This document shows positions 46,480 to 56,965 of a stretch of 64,000 bases of DNA, in pieces (within the stretch, counting starts at the first letter, position 1; every line of letters starts with the position of its first letter). Origin of the DNA: Flagellimonas oceani (GTDB taxonomy: Bacteria > Bacteroidota > Bacteroidia > Flavobacteriales > Flavobacteriaceae). The stretch covers positions 2,336,501 to 2,400,500 of the forward strand of contig NZ_CP049616.1 in the NCBI RefSeq assembly GCF_011068285.1, read 5' to 3'. The translations under genes and the position numbers were made by a program. The notes below the pieces were generated by a model. That model had not been told where the DNA came from and did no database searches. It was given only the letters and a program-made list of their open reading frames with translations.

Positions 46480-48064
46480 CACCTCTCAAACACATATCCT
46501 TCTCACTCAACCATTGACCTTAAAACAAAAGGTGGGTCAGTTGTTTATGCCCGCGGTTTTTATAAACGATACCGAGGAAGAGGTACAACAGATGGAGAAA
46601 CTCATAAGGGAACAACATATCGGCTCCATTTGCTTTTTCCATAGCAGGGCCAGTGCGGCCACCAATTTTGAAGGGAAGAAAAAAATTGTCCATAACGAAA
46701 ATAGCTATCATCGTTTATTGGAACTGATACACCGTTACCAAAAAGCTGCCAGTGTTCCCCTTTTGATCGCCATTGATGCCGAATGGGGGCTCGCCATGCG
46801 TATTGAAAACACACCACAATACCCGTATGCCATCACTTTGGGGGCTTTAACGGACAACAACGACCTTATTTACAAGGTGGGCGAAGCTATTGGAGGTGAT
46901 TGCCGAGCGGCGGGCATACAATGGAATCTGGCACCGGTCGTGGACATCAACAACAATCCGGAGAATCCCGTAATCGGATATCGCTCTTTCGGGGATGATA
47001 AAGAAAAAGTCCTTGGCAAAGCCGAAGCATTTATTAAAGGGATGAGCAACAGCGGCACCCTCAATTCCATCAAGCACTTTCCGGGGCATGGCGACACGGC
47101 CACCGATTCCCATTTAGGGCTGCCGGTAATCGATAAATCCATGGATGAACTTATGGAAAATGAGCTATATCCGTTCAAAAAATTGATTGGGTCAGGGATA
47201 GACTCAGTTATGGTCGGCCATTTGCTACTCCCCCGGTTAGATTCGGAAAACCCATCCACCACATCGTCCAAAATCATTTCCGGTTTGCTAAGAGATCAAT
47301 TGGGTTTTAATGGAGTCGTAATTTCCGATGCTTTGAATATGCACGCCGTTTCAAAAATGTTCCCCAAAAAAGGGAGACTGGAACATGCTGCCTTCGCCGC
47401 AGGTATGGATGTACTCTGCTTTAGCGAAAATGTAGTAGAGGGAATCGATGAAATAATGGCAAAAGCTACCGAAACAAGCATCCAAAAGAGTTTTGACAGG
47501 GTTTGGGCAATGAAGGATAAGATTTTCAAAAAAGAAAATTACTCCAAATCACAGGGCGCTGAAATGCAAACAGATTCCATATTGAATCGTGAAATTGCCA
47601 AAAAAAGTATAACGGAACTTTTCGGAGACTCAACATTGGTCAAAAAAGTAAAAAACACTGATTTTTTGAATGTTTCGGTCAGTTTTGATAAAAAAAACAG
47701 CTTTTCCGAACAGATTTCATCCAATTTTGATTCAACAACCATGAATTTGGAGGAAGCTCTTCTATCCGAAAAGGACTTGGTCCTTCTTAGCCTATTTCCC
47801 CCAGCCGTTAAGCCCAAAGACCAGTTTGGGTTTGATGAAAAAACATTGGCTGACATTCATAGGCTATTGGAAGAAAAAAACACTTTGATCTACCTGTTCG
47901 GCAATCCCTATGTGCTGGATATTTTAAAATTGCAACCATCGTCCAATGTAGTGTTGGTATATCAAGTTTTTCCAGAGTTCCAAGAAGTTGCATTTGAACA
48001 TTTCTCCGGTAAAATTGAAGCTCGGGGAAAACTTCCCATTCAATTAAAAACCTTCCGACCATGA
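46472..48064 (+). CDS. GH3 beta-N-acetylhexosaminidase (NagZ-like)
   Basis: This 530-aa protein has a GH3 N-terminal TIM barrel. It carries the NagZ signature loop KHFPGHGDTATDSHLGLPVI with the catalytic Asp/His pair, and the nucleophile region GVVISDALNMHAV. A C-terminal domain of about 180 residues follows. No signal peptide is seen, so it should act in the cytoplasm on imported GlcNAc-anhMurNAc, releasing GlcNAc. It is translationally coupled to the permease and to the methyltransferase (4-bp overlap). Confidence 0.92.
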   Translation: MTNTSQTHILLTQPLTLKQKVGQLFMPAVFINDTEEEVQQMEKLIREQHIGSICFFHSRASAATNFEGKKKIVHNENSYHRLLELIHRYQKAASVPLLIAIDAEWGLAMRIENTPQYPYAITLGALTDNNDLIYKVGEAIGGDCRAAGIQWNLAPVVDINNNPENPVIGYRSFGDDKEKVLGKAEAFIKGMSNSGTLNSIKHFPGHGDTATDSHLGLPVIDKSMDELMENELYPFKKLIGSGIDSVMVGHLLLPRLDSENPSTTSSKIISGLLRDQLGFNGVVISDALNMHAVSKMFPKKGRLEHAAFAAGMDVLCFSENVVEGIDEIMAKATETSIQKSFDRVWAMKDKIFKKENYSKSQGAEMQTDSILNREIAKKSITELFGDSTLVKKVKNTDFLNVSVSFDKKNSFSEQISSNFDSTTMNLEEALLSEKDLVLLSLFPPAVKPKDQFGFDEKTLADIHRLLEEKNTLIYLFGNPYVLDILKLQPSSNVVLVYQVFPEFQEVAFEHFSGKIEARGKLPIQLKTFRP

Positions 48065-48726
48065 GTGGAGAAATTCTTGATTCTTGGAACAGAAATGCGA
48101 AAGAATGGATAAAAATCATTCAAAACAATGCAATTCCGTCAAGAAAGTTTACGAATCCGGCCATTTTAGATACCATCAAACAACTAGATGGAAAAAAGAT
48201 TGTGGACATTGGTTGCGGTGAAGGTTGGTTGACGAGAGAAATGAAAAATTTGGGTTGGGAAGCAATGGGGTTGGATGCTACCGAGGTTTTGATCATGCAA
48301 GCGCGAAAGCAAAGTGACCAAAACTTTGAAGTGTTCACATTTGAAGAAATTATTGCAGAAAAAACCATCCCTAATGGAACTTTTGATGCCGCAGTGTTCA
48401 ATTTTTGCCTATACCAAAAGAACGATATAAAAAAATTGTTGTCGAACACCCTCGATCAATTATCCAAAAATGGAACGGTCGTAGTCCAGACCCTGCACCC
48501 CTATTTTTTATTACAGAACAATTTGCCCTACAAAAGCCAATGGCTATCCGATTCATGGAAAGGGTTGCCCGGCAATTTTAAGGACGGGCATTCTTGGTAT
48601 GCCAGAACTTTTGGGGATTGGATTTTGGAACTGAATCAAATTGAAAACAGCAATTTTGAATTCGTTGAAATTGTGAACGATGAAGAGAAACCTGTTTCCC
48701 TGATCATAAAAATCAACAAAGCATGA
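48061..48726 (+). CDS. Class I SAM-dependent methyltransferase
   Basis: This 221-aa cytoplasmic enzyme has motif I KIVDIGCGEGWLTREMKNLG and GLDATEVLIMQARKQ. It resembles small-molecule methyltransferases. The genes on either side overlap it by 4 bp, so it belongs to the recycling operon. Its substrate and its role in the pathway are not clear. Confidence 0.85.
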   Translation: MSGEILDSWNRNAKEWIKIIQNNAIPSRKFTNPAILDTIKQLDGKKIVDIGCGEGWLTREMKNLGWEAMGLDATEVLIMQARKQSDQNFEVFTFEEIIAEKTIPNGTFDAAVFNFCLYQKNDIKKLLSNTLDQLSKNGTVVVQTLHPYFLLQNNLPYKSQWLSDSWKGLPGNFKDGHSWYARTFGDWILELNQIENSNFEFVEIVNDEEKPVSLIIKINKA

Positions 48727-49811
48727 GCACATACAAAGTCTTGGGCCTAATGTCCGGAACTTCGCTGGATGGATTGGACATTGCCTATTGCCATATTTGG
48801 GAAGAGGATAACAAATGGAATTTTTCCATAAAAAATACCGCAGAAATCGACTATTCCGATGAGATGAGGGAGTATCTCAAAAATGCGATCCATCTTTCGG
48901 AGGAGGACCACGACCAGCTCCATAAGGATTATGGCATTTGGCTGGGGCAGCAATCCAAGTTATTTATTGATGAATTGGAGGAAGAGGTCGATTTTATTGC
49001 CAGTCATGGCCATACTTCGCATCACCGACCCGAAGAAGGCGTCACTTTTCAGTTGGGAGATGGGCAACTACTGGCAAACACATCGGGAAAACAGGTAGTC
49101 TGTGATTTTAGAACCAAGGACGTATCGCTGAAAGGCCAAGGAGCTCCACTGGTTCCTATTGGGGATAAATTACTTTTTCATGAGTATGATTTTTGCCTCA
49201 ATTTGGGGGGCATCAGTAATATTTCTTTTGATAAGGACGGTGAGCGTATTGCCTACGATATCGGTTTGGCCAATATGCCGTTGAACTACATTACACATAA
49301 AATGGGCCTTGCCTACGATGCCGATGGAAAAATTGCGCGTTCAGGTAAGCTGGACAATTCTTTATTACAAAAACTGAACAGTTTAAAGTATTACACGCTT
49401 CCCTATCCAAAATCCACAGGCTATGAATGGTTCACTTCGGAAATTGTTCCATTGATAGAAGCTTCAAAAAGCTCCAACGAGGATCTCTTACATACTTTCA
49501 TTCATCACAATTGTGAACAGATTGCATTGAGCGTCCGCAAGTACAAGAACAATAGTACATCCAACAGCAAACTTTTGGCAACAGGAGGCGGTGCCCTCAA
49601 TCAATTTTTTATCGATACATTACAAAGTAAACTGGGTATTAGCATTGAAGTTGTAGTGCCAAACAAAACGTTGATCGCCTACAAAGAGGCTTTAGTCTTT
49701 GCATTAATGGGCGTACTCCGCTTGGAAGGAAAAACCAACGTACTGAAATCAGTTACCGGTGCCACTTCCGATTCGTGCAGTGGTGAAGTATTTTTTCCAA
49801 TAAAAGATTAA
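48723..49811 (+). CDS. anmK: Anhydro-N-acetylmuramic acid kinase
   Basis: This 362-aa kinase has the family signature GLMSGTSLDGLDIAYC, the ASHGHTSHHRPEEGVTFQLG region and the ATP/sugar site LLATGGGALNQFFIDTL. It opens and phosphorylates 1,6-anhydro-MurNAc to MurNAc-6-P, the MurQ substrate. It is the last gene of the operon and overlaps the convergent efflux pump gene by 4 bp. Confidence 0.96.
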   Translation: MSTYKVLGLMSGTSLDGLDIAYCHIWEEDNKWNFSIKNTAEIDYSDEMREYLKNAIHLSEEDHDQLHKDYGIWLGQQSKLFIDELEEEVDFIASHGHTSHHRPEEGVTFQLGDGQLLANTSGKQVVCDFRTKDVSLKGQGAPLVPIGDKLLFHEYDFCLNLGGISNISFDKDGERIAYDIGLANMPLNYITHKMGLAYDADGKIARSGKLDNSLLQKLNSLKYYTLPYPKSTGYEWFTSEIVPLIEASKSSNEDLLHTFIHHNCEQIALSVRKYKNNSTSNSKLLATGGGALNQFFIDTLQSKLGISIEVVVPNKTLIAYKEALVFALMGVLRLEGKTNVLKSVTGATSDSCSGEVFFPIKD

Positions 49812-51022
49812 GTCGTAACGACACGCTTCCTTTTCGGCCTGTTCACCAACAAGAAAATCGCCAGCGCGCACAGACCGCAAATGGCCAAACCTGCGAAGAG
49901 CGGCCAAACACTATCCTTTACAAATTCACCGATAAACGTTGCGATCGGTATGGAAAGCAAAGTGGACACAAAACCGTTGATGGCAGCGCCAATTCCTGCA
50001 ATGTGTCCGATGGGTTCCATGGCAATGGAGCGGAAATTCCCCCACATAAACCCGAGACAGAAAAATTGCACGGACAAAAATGCAACCAATACATAAATAC
50101 TGGGATTGGGCGAATTCAAAAACAAAACCGAATACAAGATGGCGACCGTACAAAACACAATAGTGGCCATCAAAGAAAGTTTTCGCATTCCAAAACGCAT
50201 CACAAGGGTACCGTTCAAAAATGTGGAAAGTCCGATTGAAACCGCAAGTCCCGCAAAGATGTAAGGGAACATTTCCTTTAAGGCATATTGGTCTTCAAAA
50301 ATATGTTGGGCCGAACTCAAATACACTAAAAATGCACCGGTGACCAAACCTGAAGTCAATGTAAAGGCAACGGTCTCCCTATATTTCACAAACTCCTTTA
50401 TCCCATCAACAAAAACATGTCTTGTAAAGGGAATTTTATACTCTGGATGAAGCGTTTCTCTTTGTCTTTTCCAAAACCAAACAGCGACCACCAGCACAAA
50501 GAACATCTGCACATAAAAAATGGCTTTCCAACCGGCCGCGTCCAAAATCAACTTACCTATAGCGGGAGCCACTACCGGCACCAGAATAAAAAATGCCACT
50601 ACAAACGACATTATCTTTGCCATGTAGTCCCCTTGATACGTATCACGAATAATGGATATGGAAATGGTTCTTGGTGCCGATAACCCTATGCCCTGAAGGA
50701 TCCTGCCCAATACCATAATCTCCAAGTTTGGAGCGTATAGGCAAATGATACTGGCGATCAAAAAAATGATGAACCCCATGTAGACAACGGGTTTTCTTCC
50801 ATAACTGTCCGACAACGGGCCAAAAAACAATTGCCCAACGCCAAGTCCCAAAAAAATCATGGTCACCAACAATTGGTGATCTCTGGAATCTGTACTCTTG
50901 ATGGCTTCCCCAATATTGGAAATTGCTGGCAGAATGGCATCAATGGCAAGAGCCACAATGGACATTAAAGCGGCCATCATGGCCACAAACTCAAAGTTGG
51001 GTTTTTGATTTAACTTTTCCAT
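49808..51022 (-). CDS. Bcr/CflA-family multidrug efflux MFS transporter
   Basis: This 404-aa protein has about 12 membrane segments. It carries DSRDHQLLVTMIFLGLGVGQ and FFGPLSDSYGRKPVVYMG (motif A), RILQGIGLSAPRTISI and the C-terminal NGFVSTLLSIPIATFIGEF region. Bcr/CflA pumps export drugs by proton antiport. It converges with anmK and is not functionally tied to the salvage genes. Confidence 0.92.
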   Translation of the reverse strand: MEKLNQKPNFEFVAMMAALMSIVALAIDAILPAISNIGEAIKSTDSRDHQLLVTMIFLGLGVGQLFFGPLSDSYGRKPVVYMGFIIFLIASIICLYAPNLEIMVLGRILQGIGLSAPRTISISIIRDTYQGDYMAKIMSFVVAFFILVPVVAPAIGKLILDAAGWKAIFYVQMFFVLVVAVWFWKRQRETLHPEYKIPFTRHVFVDGIKEFVKYRETVAFTLTSGLVTGAFLVYLSSAQHIFEDQYALKEMFPYIFAGLAVSIGLSTFLNGTLVMRFGMRKLSLMATIVFCTVAILYSVLFLNSPNPSIYVLVAFLSVQFFCLGFMWGNFRSIAMEPIGHIAGIGAAINGFVSTLLSIPIATFIGEFVKDSVWPLFAGLAICGLCALAIFLLVNRPKRKRVVTT

Positions 51023-51207
51023 CCGGCAAAATTAGTCATACCCAACGGATCGGTAAAGCATTTAAGAAAGGTTTAATGTTAACGAAACATATCCAACGTT
51101 GTAGTTAAAAATCACACCTGATGTATGGGCGTTTCACCTTCCCAAAACTTGTTTGAAACAGATAAATCCCATAGAGAACCTTATATTTAAATCAAATTTT
51201 TATCGCC

Positions 51208-52269
51208 ATGGCAAGTTTAAAAGTATTGGTAGTTGGATGTGGAAATATGGGCACCTCACATGCTCGCGCCTATCGCAAATTGAAAAGCTTTGAAATCGTT
51301 GGATTGGTCAGCAGAGGCGCCAAAAGCAGGGAACGCCTTTCCAATGAATTGGGGGGCGCCCCGATGTTTTCTGATTATGCTGAAGCCCTTGAAACATCGA
51401 AACCGGATGTGGTTTCCATCAACACCTATCCCGACACCCATTTTGATTATGTAAAAATGGCCTTGAATGCCAACTGCCATGTTTTTGTGGAGAAGCCATT
51501 GGCATTAACGGTTGAGGAAGCTCAAACTTTGGTAGAGCTTGCACTTCAAAACAATCGTAAAATGGTTGTGGGCTATATTTTGAGGGTACACCCGACTTGG
51601 GCAAAGTTCACTGAAATGGCCCAAACTTTGGGCAAACCTTTGGTAATGCGCATGAACTTGAACCAACAAAGTTCTGGAGACCATTGGCATACCCATAAAC
51701 AATTGATGAACTCCATGTCCCCCATTGTGGACTGCGGAGTACATTATGTTGATGTGATGTGCTCCATGACCCGTTCCAAACCCATCAGTGTTTCTGCCAT
51801 TGGCGCCCATTTGTCCGATGAAGTAGATTCCGATATGTACAATTACGGACAGTTGCAAGTTCGTTTTGAAGACGGCTCGGTTGGCTGGTACGAAGCAGGT
51901 TGGGGGCCCATGATGAGCGAAACTGCTTTTTTCATCAAAGATGTCATTGGTCCAAAAGGGTGCGTTTCCATCAGTGATCAAGACAAAGGTGCATCCGACG
52001 ATGTGGAAGGACATTCCAAAACAGGTAGCTTAAAGTTACACCACAGCGAACTTGATGCAAATGGAAATTTCACCAAAAAAGATGAAATCATCAGTACCTC
52101 TGATGAACCAGACCATGATGGACTATGCTTGTTGGAGCAGGAATATCTATTGGATGCCATTGTAAACGATAGAGACTTGACCCATCATTTAGCCGACGCC
52201 GTCAACAGTCTCAAAATTGTTCTTGCCGCAGATGAATCGGTTAGGACGGGAAAAACCATCATGTTGTAG
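51208..52269 (+). CDS. Gfo/Idh/MocA-family oxidoreductase
   Basis: This 353-aa protein has an N-terminal Rossmann fold (VVGCGNMGTSHARAYRK), the DVVSINTYPDTHFDYV segment and the conserved VEKPLALTVEEA Lys-Pro motif. The C-terminal domain contains DCGVHYVDVMCSMT. It would oxidise or reduce a sugar or cyclitol with NAD(P). It stands as a single gene, and its substrate cannot be told. Confidence 0.9.
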   Translation: MASLKVLVVGCGNMGTSHARAYRKLKSFEIVGLVSRGAKSRERLSNELGGAPMFSDYAEALETSKPDVVSINTYPDTHFDYVKMALNANCHVFVEKPLALTVEEAQTLVELALQNNRKMVVGYILRVHPTWAKFTEMAQTLGKPLVMRMNLNQQSSGDHWHTHKQLMNSMSPIVDCGVHYVDVMCSMTRSKPISVSAIGAHLSDEVDSDMYNYGQLQVRFEDGSVGWYEAGWGPMMSETAFFIKDVIGPKGCVSISDQDKGASDDVEGHSKTGSLKLHHSELDANGNFTKKDEIISTSDEPDHDGLCLLEQEYLLDAIVNDRDLTHHLADAVNSLKIVLAADESVRTGKTIML

Positions 52270-52346
52270 ATAAAATGTCAGGTTAGGTTCAGTGCTTAGT
52301 AAAAATTAGTGCAATTCGTGTCAACCCTTCACCCTTTAATTTTTGT

Positions 52347-53888
52347 TTATAACGGAATATTCCCATGCTTCTTCCAAGGGGTCTGAACCTCTTTGTTCTC
52401 CAGCATGGCAAACGTTTTCAACAATTTGCTACGGGTGTCTTTGGGCAGAATTACTTCATCAATAAATCCACGTTTGGCGGCACGGTAAGGATTGGCAAAC
52501 TTATCGGCATACTCGGTTTCCTTTTCTTTCAATTTGGCCTCTGGGTCATCTGCAGCGGCAATTTCCTTTCTAAAAATGATTTCACTGGCGCCCTTTGCGC
52601 CCATTACGGCGATTTCGGCGCTTGGCCAAGCAAAATTGAAGTCCGCCCCAATATGCTTGGAGTTCATTACGTCGTAGGCACCACCATACGCTTTACGGGT
52701 GATTACCGTGACTCTTGGCACGGTGGCTTCACTCAATGCATAAAGCAATTTTGCCCCGTGCATTATAATTCCGTTCCACTCTTGGTCCGTTCCTGGCAGA
52801 AACCCGGGAACATCCACCAATACCAGCAAGGGGATATTGAAAGAGTCACAAAAACGGGTGAATCGGGCCGCCTTGGTGGAACTGTTCACATCCAACACCC
52901 CGGCCAAAAACATAGGTTGATTGGCGACGATTCCAATGCTCCTCCCTCCCAAACGGGCAAAACCTGTAATGATGTTCTCTGCATAATCTTTATGGATCTC
53001 ATAAAAAGAATCCGCATCAATAATTCCACTGATCACATCGTGCATGTCGTAGGGTTTATTGGCGTTGTCAGGAACAATACCGGACAGTTCCTCCCTAGTT
53101 TCGTCGCCCAGTTCGTATGGAATTTTGGGTGTGATTTCTTTATTGTTCTGGGGCAGATAGTCCAACAACTTTCGAATGTCGTTCAAACAAGTGGCATCAT
53201 TGGCGGATGTTTTGTGCGCCACCCCGGATTTTACAGCATGGGTACTGGCCCCGCCCAGCTCTTCCGAAGTCACGGTTTCGTTGGTCACGGTTTTGACCAC
53301 ATTAGGCCCCGTAACAAACATGTAACTCGTTTCTTCCACCATAATGATGAAGTCCGTCATGGCAGGGGAATACACCGCTCCACCTGCGCATGGTCCCATA
53401 ATGGCCGAAATCTGAGGGATTACCCCGGACGCCTGAACATTGCGGTAAAAAATATCGGCATATCCGCCAAGCGACCGCACTCCTTCCTGTATCCGGGCCC
53501 CACCTGAGTCGTTCAGTCCGATAATGGGTGCGCCGACCTTCATGGCCAGATCCATTACTTTACAGATTTTTTCCGCATGGGTCTCGGAAAGGGCTCCCCC
53601 GAAAACGGTAAAATCCTGGGCATACACATACACCAATCTTCCATTTACCGTTCCGTAGCCGGTTACCACACCATCGCCATAATACATCTCCTTGTCCATA
53701 CCAAAATCGGTGGTACGGTGGGTCACTAAAATGCCCATTTCTTCAAAAGAGCCTTCATCCAAAAAATAGAGCACCCTTTCACGGGCGGTCAGCTTTTTTT
53801 TCTGATGCTGTTTTTCGATACGTTTTACGCCTCCACCCAAATGAGCTTCGGCAATTTTTTCCTGTAGTGCTTTTATCTTGGGATCCAT
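52347..53888 (-). CDS. Acyl-CoA (propionyl-CoA) carboxylase beta subunit
   Basis: This 513-aa carboxyltransferase has the crotonase-like halves of Pcc[61 protein letters not shown] and [19 protein letters not shown]. It transfers carboxyl from biotin to acyl-CoA. With the biotin carboxylase 5 bp upstream and the carrier gene, it forms one operon. The methylmalonyl-CoA mutase genes at 57-60 kb favour propionyl-CoA as substrate. Confidence 0.94.
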   Translation of the reverse strand: MDPKIKALQEKIAEAHLGGGVKRIEKQHQKKKLTARERVLYFLDEGSFEEMGILVTHRTTDFGMDKEMYYGDGVVTGYGTVNGRLVYVYAQDFTVFGGALSETHAEKICKVMDLAMKVGAPIIGLNDSGGARIQEGVRSLGGYADIFYRNVQASGVIPQISAIMGPCAGGAVYSPAMTDFIIMVEETSYMFVTGPNVVKTVTNETVTSEELGGASTHAVKSGVAHKTSANDATCLNDIRKLLDYLPQNNKEITPKIPYELGDETREELSGIVPDNANKPYDMHDVISGIIDADSFYEIHKDYAENIITGFARLGGRSIGIVANQPMFLAGVLDVNSSTKAARFTRFCDSFNIPLLVLVDVPGFLPGTDQEWNGIIMHGAKLLYALSEATVPRVTVITRKAYGGAYDVMNSKHIGADFNFAWPSAEIAVMGAKGASEIIFRKEIAAADDPEAKLKEKETEYADKFANPYRAAKRGFIDEVILPKDTRSKLLKTFAMLENKEVQTPWKKHGNIPL

Positions 53889-53893
53889 AGGAT

Positions 53894-55336
53894 TCAGTTT
53901 GAAGGTAATCGTACTATTTTTTTGTCTTCCAGAAATTGATAAAGGGCGATCATTGCCGCTACCTCGGCTTGTTTTGCGGCTTGCTCCTTTATTTTTTCCG
54001 GAGAATAATGTGTCTTTACAAAATGGGTGTCAAAATTCCCTGATCGGAACGCTTCATGGGCAAATACAAAACTTCCGAAAGGCAAGGTGGTCTGTACCCC
54101 TTTGACCTTGTAATTCTGAATGGCATCAAGCATCAACTCAATGGCCTCCTCACGCGTTTTACCATAGGTAATCAACTTGGACAGCATGGGATCGTAATAA
54201 ATGGGGATGTCCATTCCTTCCGTAAAACCATTGTCCACCCTTATCCCTTCGCCGACGGGCAATTGATAGGTTTCCAAATTGCCGACGCTGGGCAAAAAAT
54301 CGTTCAAGGGGTCCTCGGCATATACCCGAAGTTCCACGGCATGCCCATTGATTTTAAGGTCTTCCTGTTTCATGGGGAGTGCTTCCCCACGGGCCACTTT
54401 TATCTGTAATTCCACCAAATCCACTCCCGTAATCAATTCGGTTACTGGATGTTCCACTTGTAAACGGGTGTTCATTTCCAAAAAGTAAAAATTGTGATCG
54501 GCATCCATCAAAAATTCGACCGTGCCAGCTCCAACATAATCACAGGATTTGGCCACTTTACAAGCGGCCTCTCCCATTTCCTTTCGCAGTTCGGGTGTTA
54601 AAATGGACGAAGGTGCCTCTTCCACTACTTTTTGGTGGCGTCGCTGTACGCTGCACTCCCTTTCAAAGAAATGTAGGACGTTGCCATGGGTGTCGGCCAT
54701 CACCTGTACCTCGATGTGCCTGGGTGATTTCACGTATTTTTCCACAAATACGGAACCATCGCCAAAGGCGGAGGTGGCCTCACTTATGGCACGTTTCATA
54801 CCGGACTCCAAATCCGATTCTTTCTCCACAATGCGCATTCCCTTGCCACCGCCACCGGCGGAAGCCTTTATCAAAATAGGATACCCTACCTCGTTGGCAA
54901 TCTCTTTGGCCTTGGCAACATCGGTTATGGCCTCATCAATACCCGGAACCATGGGAATGTTGTACTCCTTTACCGTTTCTTTGGCCGCCAGTTTGCTTCC
55001 CATGATGCGGATGGCCTTGGATTTTGGCCCAATAAATGTGATCCCGCTATTTTCTACTGCTTCGGCAAAGTCGGCGTTTTCGCTCAAGAATCCGTATCCC
55101 GGATGAATGCCATCAACATGGAGTTCTTTGGCCACCTCAATGATCTTGTCACCCCGTAAATAGGATTTGTTCGAGGGGGCCTCCCCGATACATACCGCTT
55201 CATCCGCAAATTGAACATGTGGTGCATTCCTGTCTGCTTCCGAAAATACGGCAACGGTCTTGATGCCCATTTTTTTTACGGTCTTCATAACCCGGACCGC
55301 AATTTCGCCCCGATTGGCGATCAATATTTTTTTCAT
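53894..55336 (-). CDS. accC: Biotin carboxylase subunit
   Basis: This 480-aa ATP-grasp enzyme has [20 protein letters not shown], the glycine loop [32 protein letters not shown] and [19 protein letters not shown]. It carboxylates biotin on the carrier protein. It lies between the carrier gene and the carboxyltransferase gene in one operon, so it is likely dedicated to the propionyl-CoA carboxylase; pccA is an alternative name. Confidence 0.93.
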   Translation of the reverse strand: MKKILIANRGEIAVRVMKTVKKMGIKTVAVFSEADRNAPHVQFADEAVCIGEAPSNKSYLRGDKIIEVAKELHVDGIHPGYGFLSENADFAEAVENSGITFIGPKSKAIRIMGSKLAAKETVKEYNIPMVPGIDEAITDVAKAKEIANEVGYPILIKASAGGGGKGMRIVEKESDLESGMKRAISEATSAFGDGSVFVEKYVKSPRHIEVQVMADTHGNVLHFFERECSVQRRHQKVVEEAPSSILTPELRKEMGEAACKVAKSCDYVGAGTVEFLMDADHNFYFLEMNTRLQVEHPVTELITGVDLVELQIKVARGEALPMKQEDLKINGHAVELRVYAEDPLNDFLPSVGNLETYQLPVGEGIRVDNGFTEGMDIPIYYDPMLSKLITYGKTREEAIELMLDAIQNYKVKGVQTTLPFGSFVFAHEAFRSGNFDTHFVKTHYSPEKIKEQAAKQAEVAAMIALYQFLEDKKIVRLPSN

Positions 55337-55342
55337 GGTGTT

Positions 55343-55843
55343 CTATTGAAATTCAATCAACAATTGTTTCTTGTCCACAGCTTCACCTTTTGATATATGG
55401 ATTGATTTGATCACTCCACTTCTGGGAGAGGTGATGATATTTTCCATTTTCATGGCCTCCAAAATCAATAATTGGTCCTCTTCGCTTACCTCTTGGCCTT
55501 CTTCCACTAAAATATCCAGAATCAGACCTGGCATAGGGGCCGAAATGGAGTCTACGTTCTTTCCTGCATTGACGGCAAATCCCATTTTTTTGATAAGCTC
55601 GTCCAAAGGTGTTTGTATCGAGGTCTCAAATTCAGTACCGTTTACACTAAGGGTATATTTGCCCCTATTAAAGTCAGAGTGCAGAATTTTCAAGTGGTAG
55701 GAAGCACCATTTTGAAGCAAATGATATGCGTTATCACCTGTTTTGATCAAATCCAACGAAGAAATGGTGTCTTTGGAAAGAGTAAAGTCAAAGTCGTCTC
55801 CAACCTTGACGGAATAAGAGTTATCCATATGAGAATTTTCCAT
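55343..55843 (-). CDS. Biotin carboxyl carrier subunit
   Basis: This 166-aa protein has a C-terminal biotinyl domain with the attachment lysine in LILEAMKMENIITSP, and PMPGLILDILVEEGQEV at its start. The N-terminal half links to the other subunits. It is the first gene of the three-gene carboxylase operon and lies 6 bp before the biotin carboxylase gene. ATG at 55843 is followed in frame by another at about 55828; either could start. Confidence 0.92.
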   Translation of the reverse strand: MENSHMDNSYSVKVGDDFDFTLSKDTISSLDLIKTGDNAYHLLQNGASYHLKILHSDFNRGKYTLSVNGTEFETSIQTPLDELIKKMGFAVNAGKNVDSISAPMPGLILDILVEEGQEVSEEDQLLILEAMKMENIITSPRSGVIKSIHISKGEAVDKKQLLIEFQ

Positions 55844-56022
55844 GGGTTAGCTTGATAAATATAAGGGTAATACATCAGAAATCATACAAAGTTATACACC
55901 ATCCAAAGGATTAATTATGACAATGATCATTAATTTCTGTATTATTAATCATTAATTATGTTGAGTTACAGATAGACAGCGGATATAATCATTTGTTTAT
56001 TTTTGACATCAAAATTCAAACT

Positions 56023-56631
56023 ATGCTGATCTTAGGGATTGCTGGCGGCACAGGGTGCGGAAAAACTACGGTGGTCAACCAAATTGTGGAACAACTGCCA
56101 AAGGACGAAGTGGGCGTAATATCCCAAGATTCCTACTATAACGACCTCTCCCATATGAGCAGGGAGGAAAGGGCCAAAGTGAATTTTGACCACCCCAATT
56201 CGATTGATTTTGACCTTATGATCGAGCATATCAATCAGCTAAGGGAAGGAAAAACTGTGGATACCCCTATTTATTCCTTTGTTGAGGAAACCCGAATGAA
56301 GGAAACTGTTCCCACAGCACCGAGAAAAGTAATGATCGTGGAGGGGATTTTGGTGTTGAGCAACCCTAAATTGAGGGAGCTTTTCGACATAAAAATATTT
56401 GTCCATGCCGATTCGGACGAGCGATTGATCAGACGATTGCAGCGGGACACCCAAGAACGTGGGCACGACCTAAAAAAGGTGCTGACCCGGTATCAAACTG
56501 CCGTAAAGCCGATGCACCTTCAATTTATTGAACCGTCAAAGGAGTTTGCGGACATCATTATCCCAAACAACCATTACAACACGGTCGCAGTGGATATCGT
56601 AAGGACCATCATCAACAACAAACTTGCGTAA
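56023..56631 (+). CDS. udk: Uridine kinase
   Basis: This protein is 202 aa from ATG 56023 (MLILGIAGGTGCGKTT); the in-frame TTG at 55993 is less likely. It has the P-loop GGTGCGKT, the uridine-binding region SYYNDLSHMSREERAKVNFD and lid sequence RRLQRDTQERGHDL. It phosphorylates uridine and cytidine in pyrimidine salvage. It is followed 1 bp later by the FtsB-like gene. Confidence 0.95.
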   Translation: MLILGIAGGTGCGKTTVVNQIVEQLPKDEVGVISQDSYYNDLSHMSREERAKVNFDHPNSIDFDLMIEHINQLREGKTVDTPIYSFVEETRMKETVPTAPRKVMIVEGILVLSNPKLRELFDIKIFVHADSDERLIRRLQRDTQERGHDLKKVLTRYQTAVKPMHLQFIEPSKEFADIIIPNNHYNTVAVDIVRTIINNKLA

Positions 56632-56632
56632 C

Positions 56633-56965
56633 ATGGGACTAAAGGAGTTGCGAAAAAAGAAATGGTTCAAGATTATGACCAACACCTATATTCTGGTGTT
56701 GACCATTTTTGTGATCTGGATGGCGTTTTTTGATACCAATTCCCTTATGATTCATTTGGAGCTTGAAAACGAAATCGATAAGTTGGAAAAAGAGAAGGAG
56801 TTTCTTAAGAGCGAGATTGCCAAGGATAAAGAAATCTTAAAAAAGATGTCCAACGAACACGAGCTTGAAAAACTTGCCCGCGAGAAATATTATATGAAAA
56901 AGGACAATGAAGAAATATTCCTGATTGAATATGAAGATAGTCTAAAGAACAAGCAAGATGAGTAA
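56633..56965 (+). CDS. FtsB/DivIC-family septum formation initiator
   Basis: This protein is about 110 aa from ATG 56633. It has one transmembrane helix (YILVLTIFVIWMAFFD) followed by a coiled coil (NEIDKLEKEKEFLKSEIAKD) and the ARE.YYMKKDNEE segment typical of DivIC/FtsB. It would join FtsL/FtsQ-type proteins at the division site. It begins 1 bp after udk and overlaps mutA by 8 bp. Confidence 0.9.
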   Translation: MGLKELRKKKWFKIMTNTYILVLTIFVIWMAFFDTNSLMIHLELENEIDKLEKEKEFLKSEIAKDKEILKKMSNEHELEKLAREKYYMKKDNEEIFLIEYEDSLKNKQDE

